Below, in pieces: positions 1-9,016 of a stretch of DNA of 49,819 nucleotides. The DNA is taken from assembly GCA_026991885.1 (NCBI GenBank), contig JALXAQ010000172.1, positions 1-49,819 of the forward strand, read 5' to 3'. The notes under the pieces are model-generated. The model was not told the DNA's origin and made no database searches. It was given only the letters and a program-made list of their open reading frames with translations. A program made the translations under genes and the position numbers. Source of the stretch: Thiotrichaceae bacterium (GTDB lineage: Bacteria > Pseudomonadota > Gammaproteobacteria > Beggiatoales > Beggiatoaceae). Every line of letters begins with the position of its first letter. The first letter of the stretch is position 1.

Positions 1-109
1 GTGTCGTTCGTTACCTATGGACACGCAACACTCGATACAGGTGGGTGGTTAGCCCTTACCTGACCGGGACTTTCACCCAGCAAGAAATGCCAAGCTTCGC
101 TTGGCGCAC
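1..109 (-). ncRNA. Probable 5' part of a group II intron, cut by the window edge
   Basis: Read on the minus strand from 109 the sequence opens with GTGCGCC, matching the GUGYG 5' end of group II introns. It then forms a GCCAAGC/GCTTGGC hairpin and continues with GGGTGAAAGTCCC and TAGGTAACGAAC, which resemble conserved domain I stretches of bacterial group II introns. Any maturase and the catalytic domain V would lie left of the window. The flank immediately upstream reads GTAGGGTGCGT, half of the REP unit common in this region, so the element may sit in a REP. No open frame here looks real. The assignment is from remembered intron consensus, not a covariance model. Confidence 0.45.
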
Positions 110-128
110 GCACCCTACGCTTGCTGTT

Positions 129-237
129 GTGAGTACAACGAATGTTGAACAACGAATAAAAACCTTCAAGTGTCTTATGACACCAAATCGCGTTCGATCA
201 ATCACACCGATTAACGTTTTTTATTCGTTGTACTCAC
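129..237. repeat. Small inverted-repeat (MITE-like) element, GAGTACAACG family
   Basis: Perfect 15-bp arms GTGAGTACAACGAAT (129-143) and ATTCGTTGTACTCAC (223-237) enclose about 80 bp without a credible gene. Related ends occur at 4008-4034, 10896-10922 and 49716-49819, so this is a dispersed family. The rest of 238-410 holds nothing I recognise. Confidence 0.6.
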
Positions 238-410
238 TATATTCCTTTCTCGCTTGTTCTAACCGCTTTTCATTCGCAGGAGATGAAAGTAAATAGGTAG
301 TTTCATCGTGTTCACATTTTGATTGGCTTTGCGATTGTGCAGCCGTGTTTGATGATTCAGAGTCGCTCATAGTGTTATACAAAATTAGTCAACCATAAAA
401 ATTGACTGTT

Positions 411-418
411 GATATAAT
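411..418 (+). promoter_or_regulatory. Extended -10 element, likely polA promoter
   Basis: The sequence TG-a-TATAAT at 410-418 is a consensus extended -10, 33 bp ahead of the polA ATG. A good -35 at normal spacing is not visible; a TTGACT at 402-407 is too close to serve as one. Extended -10 promoters need little -35 contact, so this is plausible but unproven. Confidence 0.4.
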
Positions 419-451
419 ATATATTAAACAAAACCCACACCCGCTCAACCC

Positions 452-3100
452 ATGACAAACAAAAACACACTCATTTTAATAGACGGCTCATCCTATCTCT
501 ACCGTGCCTTTCATGGCGTACCCTCATTCTTTAATTCTCAAGGAATGCCAACCGGTGCCATCTATGGCATGACTAACATGCTCAAAAGTCTGTTACAAGA
601 CTATCAACCCACACACACCGCTATCGTCTTTGATGCCAAAGGCAAAACCTTTAGACATGAATTATTTCCCGAATACAAAGCAAACCGCCCACCCATGCCC
701 GACGAATTAGTCGCGCAAATTTCGCTCACACATGAAATCGTACAAGCCTTGGGATTTCCAATAATCATAGAAAAAGGCGTAGAAGCCGATGACGTCATCG
801 GCACCCTAACCAAACAGGCACAAGCCGCTGGTATGCACACCCTAATTTTTACCGGCGACAAAGACTTTGCCCAATTAGTCAACGACAGCGTCACGCTCAT
901 CGACACCCTGAAAAAAACGCGCTTAGACGTGCAAGGCGTGATCGACAAATTTGGAATTCCACCTGAATTAATCGTCGATTATCTCAGTTTAATGGGCGAT
1001 ACTGTGGATAACGTGCCCGGTGTCAAAAAAGTCGGCCCCAAAACGGCGGTTAAATGGCTCCAAAAATACGGAAATTTAGACGCAGTGATAGAAAATGCTG
1101 CCCAATTCAAGGGCAAAATCGGAGAAAATTTACGCGACGCTTTATCCTATTTTCCAGTCACTCGACAACTCTTAACCATCAAATGTGATGTGCCCTTGTC
1201 ACACACGCCACAGCAATTAAAGTTAAATGCGCCAGATGTCAAGAAATTACAACAACTCTATCTTGAATTAGAATTTAAACAATGGCTCACAAAAACGCCG
1301 CCCAAGTCAAAACAATATCACACCATACTCACACAAAACGATTTTGATAAATGGCTAAAGCGTCTCAATGAAGCCAGCCTATTTGCCTTTGACACCGAAA
1401 CCACCAGCCTAGATTATCTACAAGCCCAAATCGTCGGCGTATCATTTGCCGTGCAAGCCGGAGAAGCCGCTTATATTCCCCTTACCCATGACTATTTAGG
1501 TGTACCTCACCAACTGTCGCGTGACGAAGTCTTAGCCGCACTCAAGCCTTTACTGGAAAATAAACCCAAAATCGGGCAAAATCTCAAATATGATGCCCAT
1601 GTGCTAGCCAATCACGGCATCAATTTACAAGCCATTGCTTTTGATACCTTGTTAGAATCCTACATTTTAGACAGTACCGCGACACGACACGACTTAGATT
1701 CGCTCGCCCTAAAATATCTGAAATTAGAAACCATTCATTTTGAAGACATCGCCGGCAAAGGTAAAAAACAATTGCCTTTTAACCAAATTTATATAGAACA
1801 TGCAGCCCCTTATGCCGCAGAAGATGCCGATGTCGCTTTGCAATTACATGAAAAATTATGGCCACAATTACAAAGCATTCCCAAACTCAGCAAAATTTTC
1901 ACCGAGATGGAAATGCCACTGTTGCCTGTATTAATGCGTATGGAGCGCAACGGCGTTAAAATTGATGCCGCGCAATTACAAAAGCACAGTGCAGAATTGG
2001 CAAAAAGTTTACAAGTCATTGAAAAACAAGCTTATGAATTGGCAGGCACTGAATTTAATCTCAACTCGCCCAAGCAATTGCAAAGCATTTTGTTTGATAA
2101 ACTGGATTTGCCTGTTTTGAAAAAAACGCCCAAAAAAGAGCCTTCCACCGCTGTCGACGTGTTAGAAGAATTAGCGAGCGACTATCCGCTACCCAAATTG
2201 ATTTTAGAATATCGCAGCCTCAGCAAACTCAAATCGACATACACTGACGCGCTACCCCAACAAATCAACCCCAAAACGGGACGAGTCCATACATCCTATC
2301 AACAAGCCGTGACAGCGACGGGGCGTTTATCGTCAACCAATCCCAACCTCCAAAATATCCCCATTCGCACAGCATCCGGGCGGCGTATTCGCCAAGCCTT
2401 TATCGCAGAAAACGGTTATCAACTGATAGCAGCAGACTATTCACAAATTGAACTCAGAATAATGGCGCATTTGTCTCAAGACGAAAAACTACTTTCCGCT
2501 TTCGCAGCCGGCGAAGATATTCACAAAGCCACAGCCGCCGAAGTGTTTGATGTGCAAGAAGTCACATCAGAACAACGCCGCCGTGCGAAAGCGGTCAATT
2601 TTGGACTGATCTATGGAATGCAAGCCTTTGGATTAGCCAAACAACTGGGCATTGAACGCCGCGAGGCACAAAATTATATTGATACCTATTTTGCCCGTTA
2701 TCCGGGCGTCAAAACCTACATGGAAGAAACGCGAAAATTGGCTCAAAAACAAGGCTATGTCGAAACCATATTTGGGCGGCGTTTATATATACCCGACATT
2801 AAATCGCGTAGTCGCCAACGACGACAACATGCTGAGCGCACCGCGATTAACATGCCCCTCCAAGGGACTTGCGCTGACATTTTGAAAAAAAGTCTATTAT
2901 TAATAGACAATTGGATACAAAACAGTGGATTAGACGTGAAAATTATTTTGCAAGTTCACGACGAACTTGTGCTGGAAACGAAAGCGTCTATTTTAGACGA
3001 AGTGAGTCAAAAAGTGACTGAACTGATGACAGAATCCGCATTACCGATTGAAGTGCCGGTGAATATCGGCATTGGAAACAATTGGGATGAAGCGCATTAA
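452..3100 (+). CDS. polA: DNA polymerase I
   Basis: 882 residues, slightly shorter than E. coli Pol I (928). Three domains are readable in order: 5'-3' flap nuclease (about 1-290, with the acidic GVEADDVIGTL segment and the GDTVDNVPG helix-hairpin-helix entry), a 3'-5' proofreading domain (about 300-490) whose DTET motif is present, suggesting active exonuclease, and the family A polymerase. Polymerase motif A (DYSQIELR) gives catalytic D662 and motif C (VHDEL) gives D837. It fills gaps after primer removal and in excision repair. No Shine-Dalgarno is obvious before the ATG, but upstream in-frame starts are absent and the N-terminus matches the family. The stop codon directly abuts an inverted-repeat element. 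Identification is secure. Confidence 0.97.
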   Translation: MTNKNTLILIDGSSYLYRAFHGVPSFFNSQGMPTGAIYGMTNMLKSLLQDYQPTHTAIVFDAKGKTFRHELFPEYKANRPPMPDELVAQISLTHEIVQALGFPIIIEKGVEADDVIGTLTKQAQAAGMHTLIFTGDKDFAQLVNDSVTLIDTLKKTRLDVQGVIDKFGIPPELIVDYLSLMGDTVDNVPGVKKVGPKTAVKWLQKYGNLDAVIENAAQFKGKIGENLRDALSYFPVTRQLLTIKCDVPLSHTPQQLKLNAPDVKKLQQLYLELEFKQWLTKTPPKSKQYHTILTQNDFDKWLKRLNEASLFAFDTETTSLDYLQAQIVGVSFAVQAGEAAYIPLTHDYLGVPHQLSRDEVLAALKPLLENKPKIGQNLKYDAHVLANHGINLQAIAFDTLLESYILDSTATRHDLDSLALKYLKLETIHFEDIAGKGKKQLPFNQIYIEHAAPYAAEDADVALQLHEKLWPQLQSIPKLSKIFTEMEMPLLPVLMRMERNGVKIDAAQLQKHSAELAKSLQVIEKQAYELAGTEFNLNSPKQLQSILFDKLDLPVLKKTPKKEPSTAVDVLEELASDYPLPKLILEYRSLSKLKSTYTDALPQQINPKTGRVHTSYQQAVTATGRLSSTNPNLQNIPIRTASGRRIRQAFIAENGYQLIAADYSQIELRIMAHLSQDEKLLSAFAAGEDIHKATAAEVFDVQEVTSEQRRRAKAVNFGLIYGMQAFGLAKQLGIERREAQNYIDTYFARYPGVKTYMEETRKLAQKQGYVETIFGRRLYIPDIKSRSRQRRQHAERTAINMPLQGTCADILKKSLLLIDNWIQNSGLDVKIILQVHDELVLETKASILDEVSQKVTELMTESALPIEVPVNIGIGNNWDEAH

Positions 3101-3192
3101 TTAACGACAGGGATTGCTTTTTAACAGGGATAAGTTTGGCGGCTTGTATCGGTTTTGACTTATCTCTGCTAAAAAAAAATCCCTGTCGTTAA
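3101..3192. repeat. MITE-like element with TTAACKACAGGGATT ends
   Basis: Starts immediately after the polA stop. The left arm (TTAACGACAGGGATT... to GGGATAAGT) is mirrored by the right arm ending in ATCCCTGTCGTTAA at 3192. A second partial right arm (GACTTATTTCTGCTAAAA) follows to about 3220. Relatives are at 17590-17709, 27992-28027 (single arm) and 48082-48291. No coding capacity. It may also end the polA transcript as a hairpin. Confidence 0.65.
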
Positions 3193-3244
3193 TGTTTTGA
3201 CTTATTTCTGCTAAAAAAAAAAATGGCTATTTGGAAGTGAGCAA

Positions 3245-3766
3245 CTAGCTATAAAAAATCTCTTGAATGGGTAAACGAAGCTCCATCACATCATCAATGA
3301 CTTCGGTATCGCGTTCGACATCAAAGCTTTTACGCTGATTCGGTTGCGAGTAAACCGCCACAGTCTGCATACCCGGATTAACTAACCAACATGATTTAAC
3401 ACCAAGTTCAAAATAAGCTTTGATTTTTCTAATCAGATAACCGACCGATTGGCGTGGTGACAGTATCTCAATAGCTAAGTCAGGCATTTGAGAGACTGTC
3501 ACCAGATCATCTACTTTATCGGGTATAACAGGAAATTTCATATAGGCACAAATATCAGGTTTAATCTCATATTTGCCATCAAGCCGATATTCACTTAGAT
3601 CATGCTGGACAATATCCAAACTTAACTCAGTTGCAAAATGTAATTTATTGCCAGCACAACGATCAAGCAAACTGCCTAGCTTGAATTGAACACTGCTGTG
3701 ATTCAATGAGCCCATTGGATCCTCTCCATCAATTCCGTTATTTTCAACCTCATACGAATCAGACAT
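3245..3766 (-). CDS. Uma2 family (DUF820) putative restriction endonuclease-fold protein
   Basis: 173 residues from the ATG at 3766, chosen because AGGAGA lies a few bases before it; an upstream ATG at 3808 has no such site. The middle and C-terminal parts show the Uma2 pattern: a KPDICAY strand, then PDLAIEILSP followed by RKIKAYFELGVKSCWLVNP, which carries the PD-(D/E)xK-like acidic and lysine positions. Uma2 proteins are abundant in cyanobacteria and large sulfur bacteria; their in vivo role is not established. It stands alone, transcribed toward polA. The N-terminal 30 residues are acidic and lack family similarity I can name. Confidence 0.75.
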   Translation of the reverse strand: MSDSYEVENNGIDGEDPMGSLNHSSVQFKLGSLLDRCAGNKLHFATELSLDIVQHDLSEYRLDGKYEIKPDICAYMKFPVIPDKVDDLVTVSQMPDLAIEILSPRQSVGYLIRKIKAYFELGVKSCWLVNPGMQTVAVYSQPNQRKSFDVERDTEVIDDVMELRLPIQEIFYS

Positions 3767-4452
3767 CTCTTTATCTCCTAAGCACCCAAGGCTGTTGATT
3801 GAGCCCAAGGGACTGTTAGGTGTGCAACGCTAATGCAGACGGCGCATATTATAAACTTATATTGTGGTGCAGACAACCACTGTTTATGGTAATCTTCTGA
3901 AACATTTTTTCAATGCAAACGCGGTGGTATCAGATTCCAAAAATTATTTAATTCTTTTATTTATCAATTATTTGTACTATGAGTTCTTATTGTTCATCGA
4001 GGGTTATCCGTTTATTTCCCAAATCCGTTGTACTAGAGGATGGTTGTCATATGTCACTCAAGCTGGGCTTCTGAGACATTAGTACAACTAATTCATTCCC
4101 AAACTCAGTTTAGGAACTCAAATCTATATTAATTATATTAAAAATAAGTCAAAAAACAATTGTAAAAACTATTTTTCTGATAGAACGCATTGAATTTATA
4201 TATTTTTATTAAAATTGTTATAAACATTGCCTTGCATTCTCTAATGATGGTGATAAAATACACCAGCCCCCGTCCAGCTCCACATAGTCGCCCTGGCATT
4301 CCCTTGGACATTTAATCATCAATTTTTCGATAGATAGAAATCCTATTTTTCCAAAAAATAGGATTTCTTAAACTAAACCGCTTAAAAATGTTAAAAAACT
4401 TTTCTTTTTCTGTATCTACTTACTTAATTTACTAACTACGGAATAAATAAAA
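3767..4452. other. Long intergenic region, no convincing gene
   Basis: AT-rich spacer between the divergent Uma2-like and lipid-pathway genes. It contains a solo GTTGTAC-type repeat end (CCGTTTATT... to CCGTTGTACT, 4008-4034) and the hairpin listed at 4336-4368. Short frames present have no start signal or recognisable sequence. Confidence 0.5.
4336..4368. other. 15-bp perfect hairpin upstream of the lipid-pathway gene
   Basis: AGAAATCCTATTTTT (4336-4350) pairs perfectly with 4354-4368 across a 3-nt loop. There is no T-run on either side, so it is not a classical terminator. A close relative (ATCCTATTTCTT core) forms the terminator at 27904-27939, so the core may be a mobile or recurrent hairpin. 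It lies about 85 bp before the ATG at 4453. Confidence 0.5.
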
Positions 4453-6264
4453 ATGCAAGCAATTATTTTAGCCGCCGGTGTCGGGCGCAGAATGGGTCAA
4501 CTGACTCAAGATTCAACAAAGTGCATGCTTGTCCTAAATGGACATAGGATCATAGAATATACACTAGATGCCATCAGAGCGGCGGGCATAAAGAAAGTTG
4601 TACTAGTGATTGGACATGGTGCCGAAGAAGTGCGTTCTTTTCTGAGTACTCGCTACCAAGATTTGAACATTGAATACGTAGTCAACCCGATTTATGCCAC
4701 AACTAACAACATCTACTCACTTTTTTTGGCGCGTGAATATCTGAAAAATGACGACAACTTGTTGCTGGAAAGTGACTTAATTTTTGATCAAAGCATTATT
4801 CGTGATTGCCTAAATGCAGCATCACCAAATCTCATCGTAGTCGCCAAATATGAATCATGGATGGACGGCACAGTTGTTCAATTAGATGCCGAACAATCTG
4901 TTACCCGTTTTATTCCAAAAGAGAATTTTGACTGGACACAAACCAATCAATATTTCAAAACAGTCAACATATACAAACTGTCGAAAGACTTTTGTCAAAA
5001 TACCTTTCTGCCGTTTCTTGAAACCTACATAAAAGTAAAAGGGCTTAATGAATACTACGAAGAAGTCTTCAAATTACTGACCCCGTTACATAGCTTCAAG
5101 GCACTGGCAATTGAAGATAAAGACTGGTATGAAATTGACACCCTACAAGATTTAGAGATTGCCAGCCTTTTGTTTTCTGACACAAAAACTAAAAGCCATC
5201 TATTGCAAAAACGCTTTGGGGGATACTGGCGTTTTCCAAAAATAAAGGATTTTTGCTACTTGGTCAACCCCTATTTTCCGCCTAAGCTAATGCTTGAAGA
5301 AATAAAAGCCTCCTTTTCCACCCTTATTTCTGCCTATCCATCGGGCTTGGATACGCAAAATATGATGGCTGCAAGTATTTTCAACTGTGAACCGTCTCAA
5401 ATTACGGTTGGAAACGGCGCCTCAGAATTAATCAGAGCCTTATTCTCCCATATAAAAGGCAAGATTGGCATACCCGTACCTACTTTTAATGAGTATCCCA
5501 GCAGCATTGCCAAACAGCAGCTCATTGAATTTTCATCATTTCAAAGCAGATTTCAATACACTGTCGAAGACGTGTTAAATTTTTGTCGTCAAGAAAAAGA
5601 ACTTTCTGCGTTTATTCTGATAAACCCAGATAACCCCAGTGGTCATTTTTTTCCAAAATCTCAACTGATTCAACTGGTGGAAGGACTACAAGAGATGAGT
5701 ATTAAACTCATTTTGGACGAATCCTTTGTTGATTTTGCTGAAATTAATGAAAATCACAGTCTCATAGACGCGGAAATATTGCAACGGTATGAGAATCTCA
5801 TAGTGATTAAAAGTCTGGGAAAATCTTATGGCGTTGCCGGAATTCGTTTAGGCGTTGTGGCATCTTCAAACACCCAGATAATTGCAGAGATTAAAAACAA
5901 TCTGCCGATTTGGAATATTAATGCATTTGCAGAATGTTTTTTGCAAATTTTTGACAAGTACACAGCTCAATATCGAAAAGCTTGTGAACAATTGATTTTG
6001 GATAGACAACTTTTATTCAGAGGATTAAATGACATTAGTTTTCTGAAACCCATCAACTCAAGTGCTAATTTTATTTTGTGTGAAATGTCCGAAAAATTTC
6101 ACCCAGAATTTCTGGTCAATAAGCTGCTTGATGAAAAATGGCTATTAATCAAAGATTGTTCAGATAAAAGGGGTTTTGAAAACAACTCCTATTTGAGGAT
6201 AGCAGTCCGCAATACGGCGGATAATAACTATCTCATTCAGTGTCTTAAAGAAATGGATACCTGA
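4453..6264 (+). CDS. Fused LicC-like cytidylyltransferase and HisC/CobD-like PLP enzyme
   Basis: 603 residues. Residues 1-235 are a nucleotidyltransferase: LAAGVGRRM signature, then NNIYSL and MDGTVVQLD segments as in CTP:phosphocholine cytidylyltransferases (LicC). Residues about 265-603 are a fold-type I PLP enzyme of the histidinol-phosphate aminotransferase/CobD group: VGNGASELI, NPDNPSGH, ILDESF and SLGKSYGVAGIRLG, with K457 the predicted Schiff-base lysine. The downstream gene encodes a CDP-alcohol phosphatidyltransferase. I infer that the PLP domain makes a phospho-amino-alcohol (for example by decarboxylating phosphoserine or transaminating a phospho-ketone) and the N-terminal domain activates it with CTP. 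Substrates are not shown by sequence. The domain calls are firm, the pathway is inference. Confidence 0.8.
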   Translation: MQAIILAAGVGRRMGQLTQDSTKCMLVLNGHRIIEYTLDAIRAAGIKKVVLVIGHGAEEVRSFLSTRYQDLNIEYVVNPIYATTNNIYSLFLAREYLKNDDNLLLESDLIFDQSIIRDCLNAASPNLIVVAKYESWMDGTVVQLDAEQSVTRFIPKENFDWTQTNQYFKTVNIYKLSKDFCQNTFLPFLETYIKVKGLNEYYEEVFKLLTPLHSFKALAIEDKDWYEIDTLQDLEIASLLFSDTKTKSHLLQKRFGGYWRFPKIKDFCYLVNPYFPPKLMLEEIKASFSTLISAYPSGLDTQNMMAASIFNCEPSQITVGNGASELIRALFSHIKGKIGIPVPTFNEYPSSIAKQQLIEFSSFQSRFQYTVEDVLNFCRQEKELSAFILINPDNPSGHFFPKSQLIQLVEGLQEMSIKLILDESFVDFAEINENHSLIDAEILQRYENLIVIKSLGKSYGVAGIRLGVVASSNTQIIAEIKNNLPIWNINAFAECFLQIFDKYTAQYRKACEQLILDRQLLFRGLNDISFLKPINSSANFILCEMSEKFHPEFLVNKLLDEKWLLIKDCSDKRGFENNSYLRIAVRNTADNNYLIQCLKEMDT

Positions 6265-6320
6265 TTCGTAGGGGCAATCCCTTGTGGTTGCCCTATGTAT
6301 TACTAAACATAGGAAAAAAC

Positions 6321-6962
6321 ATGCCAGAATCTGACCACGACTCACCACCGACAATACTCTCATTCGCCAAAGACTTACCAAACATTTGTTCACTGGCGGG
6401 ACTATTTTCTGCCATACTAGCAATTTACTTCGCCATACTAGGAATATTTCCAGCCGCGATGATTGGGCTAATATGGTCCGTATTTTTTGACTGGAGCGAT
6501 GGAATTATCGCCCGACGTATGAAATCCCGGACTGAAAAGCAGCGCATATTCGGTGGGCAACTCGACTCGCAGATCGATATTATCAGCTTTGGCATATCTC
6601 CAGCAATTGTTTTATTAAGCTACGGAGAATTTAGCCCATGGTTCATTCCAGGGGCTTTTGTTATTGTAGCGGCGGGAGTGCTCCGACTGAGTTACTTCAA
6701 TGTATTTGGCTTAATCGGCGAATCTACCTATCATGGATTAGCATTAGATAATAATGTTATTATCCTGGTTTTGCTTTTTGTTTTTGAAAGTCTAATCGCT
6801 TCCACTGTTTTTGCCACATTACTCTATATTATCATGCTAGCACTAGCGATTTTAAATGTAGCACCGATTAGAACCCCAAAACTGAGTGGCGGTTGGTATT
6901 ACGGTATTACCGCTTACACTATTGTATTGACTTTTATTTATGGCTGGCAGTTAAGTACTTAA
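6321..6962 (+). CDS. CDP-alcohol phosphatidyltransferase, PssA-like
   Basis: 213 residues from the ATG at 6321, preceded by AGGAAAA. A multi-pass membrane enzyme with the CDP-alcohol motif: D57, D60-G61, A64-R65, G78, D82 and D86, followed by IDIISFGISPA as in type II phosphatidylserine synthases. The gap between AR and the glycine is 12 residues, against about 8 in ordinary PssA, so there is a small insertion in the catalytic loop. Its position 56 bp after the fused cytidylyltransferase/PLP gene suggests that it uses the CDP-activated head group made there, as in a Kennedy-type route, rather than CDP-diacylglycerol. The 3' end overlaps the convergent lectin gene by 29 bp. Confidence 0.85.
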   Translation: MPESDHDSPPTILSFAKDLPNICSLAGLFSAILAIYFAILGIFPAAMIGLIWSVFFDWSDGIIARRMKSRTEKQRIFGGQLDSQIDIISFGISPAIVLLSYGEFSPWFIPGAFVIVAAGVLRLSYFNVFGLIGESTYHGLALDNNVIILVLLFVFESLIASTVFATLLYIIMLALAILNVAPIRTPKLSGGWYYGITAYTIVLTFIYGWQLST

Positions 6963-8871
6963 GGTGAACCCCTACATCACGCGGCACAAGCACCGACCAA
7001 GACTGGTTGCTGCCGCCATGACGCTTCCCTATCTGGACATTGTCGCCATTGTTAAGACCTAGTTCTGGCCCAGAAACATCTAAATCGAGAACATTCGCGC
7101 TGTCTCTATTGACGACCTGATAATGTCCGTCTCCAAGGTCCACGGCGAACCACTGCTGAAGAGGGTGCCCCACGTAGTCCCAAACAAGAATGTTCGCGCC
7201 ATTAGTCGAAAGAGCCTTTCGGGTGTCATATTTCGACTGGAGCCAGAAATAGCCATCGCCAGCATCTTGCAGACTCCAAAGCTGGTTATCGCCGCCGTGG
7301 TAGTCCCATTGCTGAACATTTAACCCCCTGCCGAAGTTATAGATATCCAGAACCTTCCCAGAGTGGTCACTCCTGATCCCAAACCAGAAAGGCTCAGGGT
7401 AGAAGCCCACGAAGGGGGCACCGGTATTGTATTTTAAGAGAATTCCCTCCCCGCCGTTCAGGATGAGGGTGAGCAGATATTGCGAGCCTTCCAAGTGCTC
7501 CAAAGGGACCACATCGACATGACCTGTCTCCTTGTTTAAACGTTGGAGACTGGTGATACCCGTGCTGCCGAAATCAAAGAACAACCGAATCTTTTGTTGA
7601 GTGTCTTCAGTGCCACTACGGTGATCGGACAAGCCATTGACCACCATGAAATAAAGCTCATTGTTGGCATCCGGTCCATCGAAATCCTCATGTAACACCT
7701 TGAAGTAGCCAAGGATCACATCGCCTGGCAGATTGCTATTGATACGAAAATTAAGATTTTCCACCTCTAATTTGACCAGATACCCGGGATCGGCGGCCTC
7801 GCTCCATTTTGGCACACTGGAAGGAAGATCGTTCTCTTTTTCCTCTTTCCACAACACAAAATTTTTCTCGTGACGCCCCATTTTCATAAAGACTTCCGTG
7901 CTGATGAGACGAACCAGCGCGGGGCCGAGACGCCGACTCTGGGCGTTGAGTTCTGCCATGAAAAAAAAGAAGGGGGTGGGACTTGAATCGCCATCGCCGT
8001 TGAACAGTGCCGAAATCAGATCACCGTGAAGGGGTGTGTTGCTGTTATAGATGAAGGCATTGGTCATCTTGCAACCGAAGGCCCAGGCGGTGAATTGTTG
8101 GAGCGTCACTTCTGAGGTGGTCGGCTGTCGATCCCACCGATCATTGTTGTGAAAAGTTTGGATGAACATACCGTAAGGAATAGGGTTAGCGCCAGTGCCG
8201 TCGTGGCCCAGGAGACTCAGTGTCCTGTATCGCTCAAAGGTCTCATACATCTTAGTCGGGCTACCGCCTTCATACTCTTCATTTTCATCGCCAAAGGGAT
8301 ACGAGACAGCGTGAATGATGTCCGGCTGGGCCACCGCCATCATGTTTTGGGTTTCGGAGAAGGACGATATTTCAATACTTTCATTATGGAACGAAATCGT
8401 GTCAGGATAGAGTACCCTGAGTTGGGCCAACAAGTCAGCAATCTTTTGTACATTAGCCGAGTCTGAGAGATCGACCTCATCGCCATGATGGATGCTGACG
8501 AAAGTCTGCTCGTAAGGCGCTTCTGCTGGTGTCAAGAAATCCAGTTCGTTTGTCCACCATGTGGTCCACCGTGCCCAGGGTAAGATACCGTGAGCCGGTG
8601 CAAGAAACTCTGGGGCCAAGGGACTGGCCCAAAAATTGGGCGTGGTGAAGTTGGACGCTGCCCAGGTCTCCAGATTAAAAGCGGTACTATCAAGGACAGT
8701 TGCCTGGAGCTGCAAACCCCGTTCGAGTAGAATACGGTGTCCACGGTCGAGTGAATCACTCGCCTTGTCTATTTCACCACCAAAGGGAGCGCCTTGGATA
8801 TCCGCCATCCCAATACAACTCACAATCAGTATCATCATGATACCAACGCCCTTCGTTTTTAGTCTGTCCAA
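6934..8871 (-). CDS. Secreted protein with ricin-type beta-trefoil lectin domain
   Basis: 645 residues. N-terminal hydrophobic segment (about 9-28) looks like a signal peptide. Residues about 60-360 are rich in aromatic and acidic residues (WARWTTWW, HHGDEVD, ISFHNESIE) and could be a TIM-barrel glycoside hydrolase, but I cannot name the family. Residues about 370-480 look like a beta-sandwich. The C-terminal 130 residues carry three Q-x-W repeats (QLW, QQW, QSW), the hallmark of ricin B-type carbohydrate-binding trefoils. Likely an exported carbohydrate-active protein. Hand counts of a few lines give 48-55 percent GC, a little above neighbours, compatible with transfer but not proof. Transcribed against both neighbours. 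Confidence 0.7.
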   Translation of the reverse strand: MDRLKTKGVGIMMILIVSCIGMADIQGAPFGGEIDKASDSLDRGHRILLERGLQLQATVLDSTAFNLETWAASNFTTPNFWASPLAPEFLAPAHGILPWARWTTWWTNELDFLTPAEAPYEQTFVSIHHGDEVDLSDSANVQKIADLLAQLRVLYPDTISFHNESIEISSFSETQNMMAVAQPDIIHAVSYPFGDENEEYEGGSPTKMYETFERYRTLSLLGHDGTGANPIPYGMFIQTFHNNDRWDRQPTTSEVTLQQFTAWAFGCKMTNAFIYNSNTPLHGDLISALFNGDGDSSPTPFFFFMAELNAQSRRLGPALVRLISTEVFMKMGRHEKNFVLWKEEKENDLPSSVPKWSEAADPGYLVKLEVENLNFRINSNLPGDVILGYFKVLHEDFDGPDANNELYFMVVNGLSDHRSGTEDTQQKIRLFFDFGSTGITSLQRLNKETGHVDVVPLEHLEGSQYLLTLILNGGEGILLKYNTGAPFVGFYPEPFWFGIRSDHSGKVLDIYNFGRGLNVQQWDYHGGDNQLWSLQDAGDGYFWLQSKYDTRKALSTNGANILVWDYVGHPLQQWFAVDLGDGHYQVVNRDSANVLDLDVSGPELGLNNGDNVQIGKRHGGSNQSWSVLVPRDVGVHLKYLTASHK

Positions 8872-9016
8872 GATATTTCTCTCCTCGATAATGCCACTAA
8901 TATATATATTGATTGACTTTTTATCAAATTTGTTTTATTATGATTAATTTTTGTCTAAACTGCTTTCCTTTCCATCGTTAATTCTACCATAGCTCTTAAA
9001 AAATGTTCCTATCCTT

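Noticed and set aside
45-296. 83-residue open frame at the left edge
   Set aside because: It spans the putative intron fragment and an inverted-repeat element, lacks a ribosome site and has no recognisable sequence.
402-418. TTGACT/TATAAT as a -35/-10 pair for polA
   Set aside because: Only 5 bp separate the two, far too short; the extended -10 reading is preferred.
3864-4082. 72-residue frame in the spacer before the lipid-pathway genes
   Set aside because: Crosses a repeat end, no start signal, composition of random AT-rich sequence.
4336-4368. Rho-independent terminator
   Set aside because: Stem is perfect but there is no T-run on either strand; listed only as a hairpin.
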